Shown one piece after another: positions 22,970-34,633 of a DNA stretch of 64,000 nt; position 1 is the first letter of the stretch; every line of letters begins with the position of its first letter. Origin of the DNA: Nymphaea colorata (lineage: Eukaryota; Streptophyta; Magnoliopsida; Nymphaeales; Nymphaeaceae). The position numbers were made by a program, and so were the translations under genes. The notes below the pieces were generated by a model. It ran no database searches. It was not told where the DNA came from and saw only the letters and a list, made by a program, of their open reading frames with translations. Location: NCBI RefSeq assembly GCF_008831285.2, contig NC_045142.1, positions 12,912,716 through 12,976,715 of the forward strand. Reading direction: 5' to 3'.

Positions 22970-23860
22970 CCAAACGCGAACTAACAGCCGTTGGACTTGA
23001 AGAACATTTGGGAGAATGGAACAACGAGAGGCAGTCATTATGAGCACTCTTAAACAATTAATGGCATGATGCATAACCTAGTGCTAAGTACCCTTTCAAA
23101 TGGGAATAGTACAAGTGTGGTGATAGCAACAAATCACAAAGCAAAGGGTGTTATCCATAAAAACAGTTTTTGGAACTCAATCCAACAAAGCTCAATGAGA
23201 ATGCAAAGCCGATGATGCTAAAGTTTGGATAAAAGGATATAGAGAAGACTTTCACCACCGTAGATGTTCCTGATGTGAAAAGGTTCAACATGGAAATTTC
23301 ATGCTGAAGAGAGATGTAGAGAATTGGTGGCAAAGACAATGTGAGGTTATACTACTAATGAGGCTCGAGTAAACAAATTCACAAGGAGTCTCAAGAATGG
23401 ATTGAGAAGTAAGATAATGAGCAGTTACCCAAAGGACTTATATGATGACATTGATATGTCTACTTGCTTTGAGGAGGATTGGAATAGGACCAATGGGATA
23501 GACAAGAAACAAGAATTATTCACACTCAAGTCGAAGATGGATCAATTTAAGAGGAAGATGATGATATAGCAAAGTCAAGAGAGAAGTTCAAAATGAAAGA
23601 TTTCAACCAAACAAGAAGAGTGTCCCAAGTGTCTTCTTCAACATCTAAGCAAATCATATTAAATGGACATAAGAGTCTGTCTATATTATGGAATGAAGAG
23701 ACATTACATTCGTGAATGTCCAAAGAAGAAAGGGAAGAGCAGAATGAAGGTGATGTATATTAGTCAACAGAAAAGAAGTTATCTAGAAGAAAGTACTCTG
23801 CTATGGTGGTGAACCTGAAACCCACATAACTTATTGAATGTATACTTCTTACAAACTCTT
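22970..23860 (+). pseudogene. Ty3/Gypsy gag remnant
   Basis: Broken Gag-like text. VWIKGYREDF and DVENWW (about 23215-23340) match the Gypsy capsid pattern around the WW motif. EARVNKFTRSLKNGLRSKI (about 23360-23415) matches the conserved F..GL segment. A CCHC knuckle near 23670-23730 reads CLYYGMKRHYIRECPKKK, with the second cysteine replaced by Y. Several stops and shifts are present. The element's pol resumes at about 27940 on the far side of a CACTA insertion. Confidence 0.75.
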
Positions 23861-25139
23861 AGTACTAAAGCGAACAATGCCTTACTGACGGCTAGAAAAT
23901 ATCAGTGAAATATGGCCACGCATCAGTAATGATTTTTCTGATGTTTGCACTGATCGTTGGGGAAGAGAGCGTTGGAAAAAAATCAACACCGACATACCAG
24001 AGCAGTGCGTTGGTGTAGGGACCATCACCGTCGTGCCAAACACGTAGGTAAATATAGATTATTACCGATGTCCAAGCATATAGGTATAATATGTTTTACC
24101 AACATTGCCTTGGACATTAGTAAAACATCATACCGACAATGGTGTTGAACCTCGATAAAAACTTTTACCGACAATTCTTTGTATGTTGGTAAAACTTTAA
24201 CCAACATTCAACAAACATTGCTATTAATCTTTATCGATGCAACTTTATGCATTGGTGAAAGTGTTTTTTTTTTTTCTTAATTCGCATAGGATTTTTTTTT
24301 TTCGAAAATCAAAAGTACATATACAATTAATTAACTTACTTACATATTCCATGTATCAAATGAAACAAATAAAACATATAAATGTTCATAAACCAAACAA
24401 GCATCTATAACAACAGATTCACTATACTTCAAAGTTACAAAAACATAAACATAAATTGCTCTTACGTTAATGTCATCGTCGATGTGAAAATCATGCAAAG
24501 TTTGGTGGTGTCGGCATGTCTACAATGAACATTAAGAAAATATGTTACGACTATCAGAAATGAAGTTTAACAAATAAAACTCATTACATAAAAGTAAATA
24601 TTATTTAACATGTGTCACTAAGCTATTGTACCATAAACTAAGTAACTTGAGCTTGAAATTCTTGGAATTGCTACTGAGATTGAAAAAACTTTATCCTTCA
24701 ATTAATGCATTTTCTTTTTTCAGGGTACATATGACGCTCAAATTAAAAGATGAATTGAACTGAGAAGGACTTACACCTAGGTCCATCATTTGTATTCTAT
24801 CATGTCTTTCTTGTCTCATCACTCAGGAGTACACGTTATTACTTTTTGGTGTACCTTGCACCCCTTTAGGCCTTGTTTGGAATGTCTGTGAAGAATGTAA
24901 TTCTTTGAGTATATGATAACATATACTATACCGAGATAGAAGAATATAATCGTTTGAATAAGACTTACAATACAACATTGGTTTGAGGGTTTGAGTAGTT
25001 TTGGTTCTTATTGGTCCTAGTAGCAACAAACAACTTAGCACATGAAGTCTCCTCAAAACTTTCCCCAAACTGTATATTGCAATACAAGATATTAGTTGCT
25101 ATGTGTAGTTATATAATACATGAACACAAATAACGTGTA

Positions 25140-25560
25140 CCTTATTCTCCTTGAAACATGCAAAGCTCTCTATGCCAGTGGTAGGCGAATACTTCTATTT
25201 AGCACGTGCTTGTGCATTTTTTTGTTGATTTCCTAAAATAAGAAAACACTTTAATATGTGAAATACATACAATTTTTCTATGTAATGTTGTCTTTATATT
25301 ACAAACTCATTAGTATATGAATGTCATATACATACATTTGATTTATCTTTACCAAAATAGTTGGTAATGGACTCCCAATAATCTTGTGTAATGTTGTACT
25401 TATTTATGAATTTCGCTACTTTGGCAACAATGTGAGGACCTATAAGTTCTTCAAATAATTTTTTACACTCATGCCTCCAATATTTGTATGGTCGTTCATA
25501 TTCATGTACAACCCACTTCTGTAGAGGTGTTTCTTCGTGTTGGAATTCATATTCCTCATG
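25140..25560 (-). pseudogene. CACTA plant-transposase-like (Transposase_24-type) fragment
   Basis: The minus strand reads WVVHEYERPYKYWRHECKKL, then a stretch ending DYWESITNYFGKDKS, and after a probable intron KNAQARAK and TTGIESFACFKEN. This is the pattern of the plant En/Spm accessory transposase region (W..L...F, then N..NRA, then H..G..SF). There is at least one stop (after AK). It lies downstream of the DUF4216-like segment, the usual order in CACTA elements. Confidence 0.65.
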
Positions 25561-26319
25561 TTTCTATATATTAAAGTGGATGTCATTATAATACTTCATT
25601 ATAAACAATTTCTATAAAAATATTACATATATGTACACGCAACTGTAGATCTGTAATGAATGAAGATGGAAGCTCAAACAAAAATTATGATATAACAATG
25701 GTGCGGCAACAGGATCGTACGTCTATGTATCTATGTATCGATGTAAGTTGTATATTGTGCCTCTCTTACATTAGGTTGGCCCAATGGGTTTGAGATGCTT
25801 TGAGTCATTTCTTAAGTTCACAGTGGCCAAAGCTCAAGTATTGACATGTGTATTTCTACTTAGAGGGCCTACAAGTACATCAAATAAGGTTGATACACAT
25901 GAAATACAATCTGTTCATAGTCTAATGAACTATAAGTTCTTTCATATTCATTACTAAGAGGATATGCATCAGTTGTTTGCTCTTCACTACTAGCATTATC
26001 GCTCACCATGGTTTTGTATTCTTCTTTCGTATGTGAGTCAGTCTCATATATCGAAGGAATTGCATCTCTTCTTTTATATGTATTCTTCATCTGTATCACA
26101 TAAAGAAAACAAACATTATATTAGTTTCAACTATTTACATAAAATTACAAGAAAATAATATGTACAGAATGGATTCATAAATGGATTTGTATAATGCAAG
26201 GACATAAAGAAACATAATCATACCAATTATTAACCAATATTTCATGTTTTTCATCCATAACCCAATGTATATCAGCATCTTCATGGTCAGCTTAATTATT
26301 TGATGAGTTTTATATATCT

Positions 26320-26590
26320 ATATCACACTCTATCATATGTCCCAATATATTGTACAAGTCTCCTATTTTGGTTTTAATAGCAACTTTCCAATTATTATTT
26401 ACTAAATCCATTACATAAAAAACTTGTTGAGATTGAGATGCCAAAATAAATAGTTCATCATTCATACATCTAGTCGATGGTAACACATGTGAACCCAAAT
26501 TCATCAACTTGAATGCCTCTATAATGTGCAGTCAAGACATCACACCATCCACATTTTAATAACACATATTTTAGTTTCTCACAATAACTG
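26320..26590 (-). pseudogene. CACTA TNP2 C-terminal region (DUF4216-like)
   Basis: The minus strand reads KLKYVLLKCGW, RGIQVDE, and then a stretch ending DELFILASQSQQVFYVMD followed by NNNWKVAI. This matches the DUF4216 region of plant TNP2 transposases (KC.W, RG..VD, F.LASQA.QVFYV.D, W.V). The catalytic Transposase_21 part was not found in the remaining 26600-27250, so the element has probably lost its transposase core. Confidence 0.75.
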
Positions 26591-27808
26591 ACCTCCATTA
26601 TATTAGTGATGTATCCATAATATTGCATAATTCAATGATAAAACATGCTACACAATTCTTAAATGATGTCACAATTCAAGTGGTTCAAGAAAATTATAAG
26701 TCTTCAGTTGTTCAAACAATTCGTTGAACACTTGGTGGGTAGGTAAAAAGGTTAGGGGCCAAAAACATTTAAACATCCAAAAACAAATTCAAATGACAAC
26801 CAATCAATGTAATATTTTGTAAATAAGTATATGTGTAGTTGAAAGACACGATCAAAATTTGACGCAAGAATGTGGCCATAATGTACCAGAATCTGGCAAT
26901 GACAAAAATTAGAAAAAAAATAAGGTTTTGTGTTTGTGTGGAGATTTTATGCAATTAATATATCAAATTGCAAGTACTAAGCTCAACAAGCATTTTTGCA
27001 AACTTTCATGGCCAAATACTACTGGAAAACAGTGACATATCGCCACAAAAATTAGATATATAACCTACAAGTTTGTTATAACCTAAAATCATTAACAAAT
27101 AAACAAAAAATGAGTGAAGAGATTGAGGAACCAACGTTTTAATCTTTTAGTCATCCAAAAATGACGAAGAACACCTATACTCACTAGAAAAATGTGGTAA
27201 CTACTAGAGGGAAAAAAGGAAGAGAAAAGAAGAGGGGAGAAGAATAAAAGAGAAGGTTCAGGTAGAGTTAATAAGTCGGGGAAGCCTTTACCAATGCGTG
27301 AGAGATGTCAGTAAAGACCCTACTCAAAAACGTTGGTAAAATTGGTGGGGTAACTTTTTTCGATGTCCATAGCACGTCGGATAAACTAACATTGGCGATG
27401 TTTGGTAACACTTTGATAAAAGTAGAGTTTTATTGATTCACATAATAAACATCGATATTTTTTTGCCGAAAAAAAATTTCACCGATGCAAGCATGATCAT
27501 GCGTCAATAAAACTAGCTTTTTTTTATCAACGTCTGCGAAGTGGACATTGGTACAAGTACTTTTTACCAGTGTTCAGATCTGGATGTCGATAAAAGTTTT
27601 CACTTTAGCGACGTTTGCAAACGGACATAGGTAAAAGTCCAACTTCTAGACATCCTATTGCCACACATTGCTAAAGGCTGTTTTTCACCAACATCTTCCT
27701 TTAGATATAATGAATCTTCACTGACATTTGCCTCATGACATCGGTAAAAGTTGCCTTTCACTAATATCAGTTTTTGCATGTGTCGGGGAATCCTTTTTTT
27801 TTGTAGTG

Positions 27809-28440
27809 TCTCATTAGGCTTATTTTTATTTTATTCCGATGCAACACATTCATCTATTTTCAAAAAGTTCGTTGAACTTTTGAACGTAGAAGAAAAAAAA
27901 TATGCCATATGAACTACATGTTACTACACTAACAGGGAATAGAGGCATATGCATAATATATTTAAAGGACATCAAAGTATAATACAAGAATATCCACTAT
28001 CATCTCAATTAGTGGTAATGGACATGGTAAGATATGACATAATCTTAAGAATGGATTGATTATATAACCACTATATAAGTAAGGACTATAGAAGGAAAAA
28101 ATAAAAATTTGTCTAGGAAATCCATAATGGGTAGAGTTTGGAGTGCACAAATATCAAGATGACAAAAAAGTTGATCGTCTTAGAAATTAAGGCAAAAAGG
28201 TACATGGAAAATGGGCGCATGACCTATTAAAGATTTTGTTAATGTGTTCCTAGAAGACTTACTTGGATTACCCCCAAGAGCAAGAAATAAAATTTGGGAT
28301 TGAATTAATATGAAGGATGACTCCTATTTTGAAAGCTCCATACAGGATGACACTAGCAGAACTCAAAGAGCTAAAGAAATAGATTTGACACTTATCTAGC
28401 AAGGGCTTCATTAGACCAAGTGTATCACCTTGAGGTGAAA
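27809..28440 (+). pseudogene. Ty3/Gypsy pol remnant (protease end to start of RT)
   Basis: A worn protease tail at about 28010-28060 (VVMDMVRYDIILRMDWL) matches the Gypsy D.ILGMDWL motif. About 28225-28430 carries the start of reverse transcriptase: LGLPPRARNK, then PILKAPYRMTLAELKELKK, then SKGFIRPSVSP, the typical Gypsy sequence in front of the RT palm. Stops and shifts are frequent. After about 28435 a GC-rich patch (to 28570, perhaps another small hAT-type insert) replaces the expected continuation. Confidence 0.75.
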
Positions 28441-28569
28441 CATATTGGGCCGGGTCAAGTCTGATCAATTACAAACCAAGGGTTGCTTTATTAATGACCC
28501 AAGCCTAGCCCAAACTTGGCCCATTGGGCCCTAGCTACCCATTGGGGCTCAGTTTGGAGACCACCCTTA

Positions 28570-29007
28570 ATTTGGCTATTTCAAGGGGCAGGCCAAGGAG
28601 TTAGTATGGGACAACAATGATGATGTTGATGAAATTGTTGGAGGTGCCATTTTGGTTTACTAATCTAATGTGAGAATTTGCTCCCACCAATGTCATATTG
28701 ATAGAGTTGAAGACAATTCATAGTTCTAGTAGATGATAGATATGAAGAGTTATCATCCGTATTGACCATGCTTTTTAACTTTTTCCAATGGGAGTTCAAA
28801 TTTTACCCCAGTATTTTGATGACCAAATGCTCAAAAAGAGGTGCATGGTGGGATAATGTGCAGCGGCAAAAACACACAACACTAGCATGGTTTTGTGAGT
28901 GGTCTAAACCTGAAAGAAATGAAACAAAGAGGAAAAAGAAGAAGAATAACAAGAAGAAGAAAAACAAAGAAGGGGAAGAAGTTGAAAAGGAAATGGAAAA
29001 GGAGGTG
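28570..29007. other. Unassigned stretch between Gypsy remnant and Copia-4
   Basis: Contains an 86-codon open frame (28762-29022) that ends in a lysine/glutamate-rich low-complexity tail encoded by GAA/AAG repeats. It has no recognised motif and may be further retroelement debris. Confidence 0.4.
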
Positions 29008-29096
29008 TTGTCTGTTAAATAAAGCCTCCATGTTCTCCCATATTCAACTTTCTTTTAAATAAACTTTCGGTGATAGCATTGTAAGTTTAAGGGGGG
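29008..29096 (+). repeat. Extra copy of the Copia-4 internal 3' end
   Basis: These ~90 bp align with 34256-34346, the coding end and purine tract just before the Copia-4 3' LTR (shared: CATGTTCTCCCA.ATTCAAC and CTTTCTTTTAAATAAACTTT, then GTAAGTTTAAGGG). Here they sit before the left LTR. An LTR preceded by an internal 3' end means this LTR once served, or was copied, as a downstream LTR. Confidence 0.8.
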
Positions 29097-29411
29097 TGTT
29101 AAGAAATAGGGTATATGTAGACAGATATTACCTATGTTTATGTATGTATATACATATATAAATATATGTTAATATTCGTATTTAGGATGCCTTAGTTAGA
29201 TGGATGTTACCATAGTTAGGATTTACTTTTTTATTATTTTCTTTGTTTGTTTTTGTTCTAGCCGTTGGCTAGACACTATTCTTTGTACAAATTTAAGCTA
29301 TGGTGTACAACATTTCTCTATTCATTTAAATGAAGATTATACTTTTTTACTTGGACTTAGTGCCTATTTCTATTGTATGCTTCATTAGTGACCATTGCAA
29401 TCACGTTTTTA
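29097..29411 (+). repeat. Copia-4 left LTR (promoter TATA deleted)
   Basis: Begins TGTTAAGAAATAGGG and aligns with 34347-34633 plus 38601-38655. Relative to the right LTR it lacks about 29 bp after CTAGCCGTTGGCTAG (near 29272), exactly the stretch with TATAAATA in the right LTR. Many other substitutions separate the two LTRs, in line with an old insertion. Confidence 0.85.
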
Positions 29412-29424
29412 TGGTATTAGAGCC
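29412..29424 (+). other. Copia-4 primer-binding site
   Basis: TGGTATTAGAGCC directly follows the left LTR. It has one mismatch to the initiator methionine tRNA site used by plant Copia elements. Confidence 0.85.
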
Positions 29425-29799
29425 AGTTTTGGGCTGGTTTGTTGTGGAATTCTGAAGGTTGGTTGATGCTCTATTTTTGAAGCCTGATTCATCAAGAATC
29501 TACTTGTTTGCTGCTATCTAAAGTTGAGTATTTTTCTGTTGTATTGATTGTGGTTCACTGCTGCTTCCCCAACTAGCTATCATCCACCAACTATTTGGTG
29601 AAACGTCCAAAGGTATCACTTAATCTTCTACTGCAGATTTTATAGAAGACTCCAAAGTTTCGATCGAATGATGAAACTGTCATAATTCATACAAGATAGA
29701 TGAAACCAACTATATGTTATAGGCAAAATATTTGGAGATGCACATCAAAGGAAAATATCTATAGGGTTTCATAAGAGGTATGTCAATCCCTCCTCTTAA

Positions 29800-32700
29800 G
29801 TTAACTAAAGTAGAAAATGGGATTGTGAAATAATTAGATGGGGAAGAAATACAAAATGCTATGAATGAATATTATAAGAAATTAGATGATTGGGTAGCCA
29901 AGAACTTTATGATTAAAAAATGGATTTATGGAAGTATTGAACCTAGAATTGTCCAAAATTTTATGTATTATGAAAAAACTAGTGAAATATGAGAACATCT
30001 CAAAGAAATATTTACCCAAAAAAATGTGGCCCCAAAGTATCTATTGATTCAAAAAACCCAAAATATCAAACATGGAGAGAAAAATGTTAGAGATTATTTT
30101 ATGAAAATCTCTAATGTGTGGAATGAGTTAGATCGACTTAGTCCTAAAATAAGAATGAATTGTAAGTGCCATGAGATTAAAAGAGATGAAGTCAATGGAT
30201 TTAGATTTTTTCAAGGACTATGACCCAAATTTGAACAAATAAGGTCCACCCTTCTATCTTTAGCCTCTTCTCCACTCATTCATGAACTTCTTACGAAATT
30301 AAGTGGAGAAGAAACTATAATGAAATTATCTAAAGAAATGGATAGTGTCCTTATTTCCAAACAAGAAGAAGAAAAAGTTTTAGCTGCTTCTAGACACGGA
30401 AACAACATTAGATCTTCTAGGACACCTCACTTTAAAAATCAAAATAGAGGTGAATATAAGGTTGTTTGCCATTTTTTGTCATGGACCGGGTCACATAAGG
30501 CCTAGTTGTCCAAAGTTGAATAATGAAGGACAATCACAAAACTATAGAGAGAATTTACTCAAAGGATGAACTTTCTCAAAGGAGGAACTTCATACCCTCA
30601 AGGCGAGCAACACAGCCGAGGAGCTTCATACCCTTAAGGTGAGCAACACAACCCTAGACAATTTGATCAAAGGAAAGTTGCAAATGTTCAAAATAAAGGA
30701 TGTGATTTTACATCAATCTCCACAACGTTGAACCAAATCATGACGACTCTTCAACCCATAATCAATGAGTCAAATTTCGGAGCACTAACAACAATGGCTT
30801 CCACCTCCAACACCCCCCGTATGATTCCTTGGCTTCTAGATTCTGGTGCAGTTTTCATATGACACCAAACATATAATCCTTGACCATTTTTGGACAAGCA
30901 AGAAAAGAATCAAATATAGTTACCGCTGAGAGCGTTAAAGGAATTGAGAATTTTGAAAAACAATTTAGTAAGAAAAAGTTCTTTGTACCAAAAGTCATTT
31001 ATGTCCCTAGACTTAATCTTAACTTACTTTTTGTATCTCAAATTTCAGATCTTGGTTTTGATATAGGTTTCTCATCAAATAGATGATTGGTGTAGGATCA
31101 CCAAACCATGAGATTGATTGGGGAAGGTTTTAGAAAGGGGGACCTTACTATAAGAACAATTTATGTATGTCAAAAATGTAGACATCATTGTTTGGCATCA
31201 AAGATTAGGTCATCCAAACATTACAAAATTATCTATGATGACTCCTACGAAGGATATTTGTATTGAGAATTTTAAATGTAATGATTGCATACGTGGAAAA
31301 ATGAAATATTTATCTTTTTGACAAAGAAACTTCTTTTCCTCTACGCCCTTTGAGCTTGTCCATTATCATGTATAGGGGTCCTCCCCTATCATGTCAAAAG
31401 GAGGGTTATTGCATTATGTGATATTCGTTGATGATTTCACTAGATATTATTGGATATATTTCCTAAGATTCAAATCTAAAGTTTTTAAAATGCTCAAAAA
31501 ATTTCACAACTTGGTATAAACACAGTTTGATGCTTAATTAAAAATTCTAAGGACTGATTCTGGAGGTAAATATATTCTAAATGGATTCAAAAGATATTTA
31601 GAAAACTATAGAATAGTTCATCAAATCATGTTCAAGAACACCTCAACAAAATGGACTTTTTGAAAGAAAACATAAGCACACAGTCGAAACAGCAAGAACT
31701 CTTCTTATTACAAAAAACATACCTAAAAACTTTTGGGCTAAAATAACTTTTGCTTCTATTTATCTCACAAATAGAATGTCTTCAAAAATTTTAAATAATA
31801 CAACTCCTTTCGAAAAATTGTTCAAGTATGAACCCAATCTCAACATGCTTTATATTTTTTGGATGCAAATGTTTTGTTTTTCATGACAAGACTGATAAAC
31901 TAAGTTTCAAGGTTATTGAATGTTCATTCATTGGTTATTCTGAGATACAAAAAGACTACAAATGTTATGACCCAGTCAAAGACAAAATCATAGGTTCAAG
32001 GTATGTAAAGTTTCATGAAGAAGAAAATGGATTTGAAAATAATGGAGAGCCACAACACAACAATGATCATTTATTCAAGTATATCTCTCAATGTTGTGAT
32101 GATGAAATATATGATATTCATGATAGCAACATTAATGATGATGATGATAGTGGAGTAGCCAAGAACATAATCACATATCATAGAAGAAACAGGCAACAAG
32201 ACACTGGTGAAGAAGAGTATAACAACTTGTCGTGCCCATGGTTCGGCGGCTTCCAACCCGCCCCCTAACAGTTTCGGTTTCAACCCCGAAAGGTTAGAAA
32301 CCATGACAATCAACTATACAGAAACCCTCTTTATAAACCATTGAAGATCTCTCACAATCTTTAATACGAGACTAAACTTTTGGAGATTTACAATCAACCT
32401 CCCTTAAGGAACACACGTTCATGCATGTGGGACCTCAGATCCGAGTGTTGAAACCTGGTTTTGATACCACTATAACAACCTGACCCACTCCTGGGTTCAG
32501 GCCCGTGGTTCGATCGATCTCAACTTGCTCCCTAACAGTTTCGGTTCCAAGCCCAAAAGGCTAGGAATCAGGACAATCATCTATACATAAATCTTATTTA
32601 TAAACCATTGAAGATCTCTCACAATCTTTAATATGAGACTAAACTTTTGGGGTGTTACAAAGAACATCATGAGACTATTGATCTTCAACGAACTTCAAGT

Positions 32701-34318
32701 GAAGAAAACCTTAGAAGATCCACTAGAAATGTAAGACAACTCAATAGGTTTGTGTCATATGAGACTTTTACCCCAACAGATAGAGTTATAATCAATGTCA
32801 TTCACTCTCACTTTGAACCATCTACATTTAATGAAACCTCCAAATATATTGAGTGGAAGAATCCTATGTTAGAAGAACTGAATGCCTTGAGAAAAAATCA
32901 AATATGAAAAATGCAAGATTTACGTACAAGAAAAAAGACTATTGAATGCAAATGGGTATAAAAGGTGAAAACAAAGAGTGATGGATCTTTATAGAGATAT
33001 AAAGCTAGGCCTGTAGGTAAAGATTATACTCAAGAATATGGTATTGACTATGAAGAAACATTTGCTTATGTACCTAAACTGACTACTGTTATGACTCTTA
33101 TGACTTTAACATCCATTAAAAACTGGAGTATTTATCAAATAAATGTTAAAAATGTTTTTTTAAATAGAGATGTTATGCAAGAAGTTTACATGGAAGCACC
33201 ACCAGGTTTCTCTCCTATAAGGAAAAGTTCTTAGACTTAAGAAGACTGTATATGGTATCAAACAAGCACCTAAACCTTGGTTTGACCGTTTTAATTTTGT
33301 TATCTCTAATTATGGATTTCAATCTTGCTTAACTGACACTACTTTGTTTGTTAAGAATACTACTATAAGTATCATAATCCTCTTATTATATGTTGATGAT
33401 ATGATCATAATAGGTAGTGACAAAGAAGGAATTAAAGAATGTAAGAACTTACTACAAAAAACTTTTCAAATGAATAATTTAGGTTTTCTAATGTACTTTT
33501 TGGGTATTGAGGTTACATACTCCATTAAAAGCTATTTTTTGTCACAAATTAAGTTTTCCGCAAAGGTTATTGCTAAGCCAGGTATAACATATGGTAAGAT
33601 CACATAAACTTCTGAAATAATAGGAAGCAAAATAAAGCTTGATGATAAAATTCATTTTACTAATCTCACTCCTTATCACCAGCTTGTGGGATCCTTAATG
33701 TATCTTAGTATCACTAGCCATGATATTACTCATGCAGTTCATACCATATATCAATTTCAACATGTTCCATCAACAGTTCATATGGGAGTTGTTCTTCGTA
33801 TCATTAGATATATCAAAGGGACAATAAATAAGGGAGTATTTATAGCACCTTCTTCCTCTTTAAACTTGATTGCTTATATTGATGTTGATTGGGGAGAAGA
33901 TCCAAATGATAGACACTAAACTACTATGTTTTGAATTTTTTTAGGAGAATCATTCATACCATGAAAGTGCAAAAAGTAACAGAAGGTCTCTCTTTCTTCT
34001 ACTGAAGCTGAATATCGAGTCATGGCCTCCACAACCATGGAAATTATCTAGCTTCGTCAAATGTTCCTCGATATGAGAACAAGAATAGAAGAACCCACTG
34101 ATTTGTGTTGCGACAACAAGAATTCTATCTACATTACCAAGAATCAAACGTTTCATGAACGAACCAAGCATGTCGAAATGGTTTGTCATTATGTTCGTAA
34201 AGAATTTCTGAAGAAAACCATTAGACTTTCATATATGTCATCAAAATTTCAGTTAGCTGATTTGTTAACAAAGCCTCTATGTTCTCCCAGATTCAACTTT
34301 CTTTTAAATAAACTTTGA
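29800..34318 (+). pseudogene. Copia-4 gag-pol pseudogene
   Basis: Ordered fragments of a Copia polyprotein in all three frames: Gag UBN2-like text (about 30026-30220, NVRDYFMKISNVWNELD); zinc knuckle near 30460-30515, broken by a shift in a T run; protease WLLDSGA near 30830; integrase pieces near 31410-31800 (FVDDFTRYYWIYF, TPQQNGLFERKHKH); conserved post-integrase text at 31828-32050 (CSFIGYSEIQKDYKCY); RT pieces at 32920-33600 (YKARPVGKDYTQEYGIDYE, LLYVDDMIIIGSD); RNase H pieces at 33686-34318 (GSLMYLSITSHDITHAV, CDNKNSIYI, LADLLTKPL). The TRIM interrupts it at 32218-32659. No function can remain. Confidence 0.88.
32218..32659 (-). mobile_element. TRIM (terminal-repeat retrotransposon in miniature)
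   Basis: 442 bp with LTRs at 32218-32392 (175 bp) and 32471-32659 (189 bp) around a 78-bp internal part. LTRs share CCCTAACAGTTTCGGTT, TTATAAACCATTGAAGATCT and TCTCACAATCTTTAATA. On the minus strand they start TGTAA and end TTATA. Next to the right LTR is a minus-strand TGGTATCAAAACC primer-binding site (one base inside). Next to the left LTR is a purine run (AAGGGAGGTTGA). Flanks AAGAG and AAGAA form a near-perfect 5-bp target duplication. It encodes nothing, so mobility would have needed enzymes in trans. It sits in the Copia-4 linker region. Confidence 0.87.
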
Positions 34319-34346
34319 GTGATAATACCGTAAGTTTAAGGGAGAA

Positions 34347-34633
34347 TGTTAAGAAATAGGGTATATGTAGACGAATATTACCTATATTAATGTATGTATA
34401 TTACATATATGGGTATATGTTAATATTCGTATTTAGGATGCCTTAGTTAGATGTTATCATAGTTAGGATTTACTTTTATTATTATTATTTTTTTTTTTTG
34501 GTTCTAGCCGTTGGCTAGTTCAGTCTTCCTTCTTGTATAAATAGGCATACTATTCTTTGTACAGATTTAAGATGTGGTGTATAACATTTCTCTATTTATT
34601 TAAATAAAGATTGTACTTTTCTACTTGGCCTTA
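34347..34633 (+). repeat. Copia-4 right LTR, first part
   Basis: Starts TGTTAAGAAATAGGG after the purine run AAGGGAGAA, contains TATAAATA at 34536-34543, and ends at the TTA target site (34631-34633) of the Harbinger insertion. The remainder of the LTR is at 38601-38655. Confidence 0.88.
34536..34543 (+). promoter_or_regulatory. TATA box of the Copia-4 LTR
   Basis: TATAAATA in a typical LTR promoter position, followed about 20 bases later by CTTTGTACAG. The equivalent site is deleted from the left LTR. Confidence 0.7.

Larger units (their letters stand above)
23863..27808 (-). mobile_element. CACTA (En/Spm-type) DNA transposon, degenerate
   Basis: The right end, read on the minus strand, starts CACTACAAAAAAAAAGGATT and continues into CCCCGACACATG. 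The left end is worn (TACTAAAGCGAAC, followed by ACTGACGG). Both ends, about 23940-24250 and 27270-27780, are packed with short subterminal repeats of ACCGA(T/C)GT and GGTAAAA type in both orientations, a hallmark of En/Spm elements. Inside, on the minus strand, are DUF4216-like and plant-transposase-like segments. It splits a Gypsy remnant. The 3-bp target duplication could not be confirmed because the left end is degraded. Confidence 0.85.

Noticed and set aside
32480-32530. tRNA-like GGTTCGATCGATC segment
   Set aside because: It resembles a T-arm but no acceptor stem or other arms can be drawn. It belongs to the TRIM LTR.
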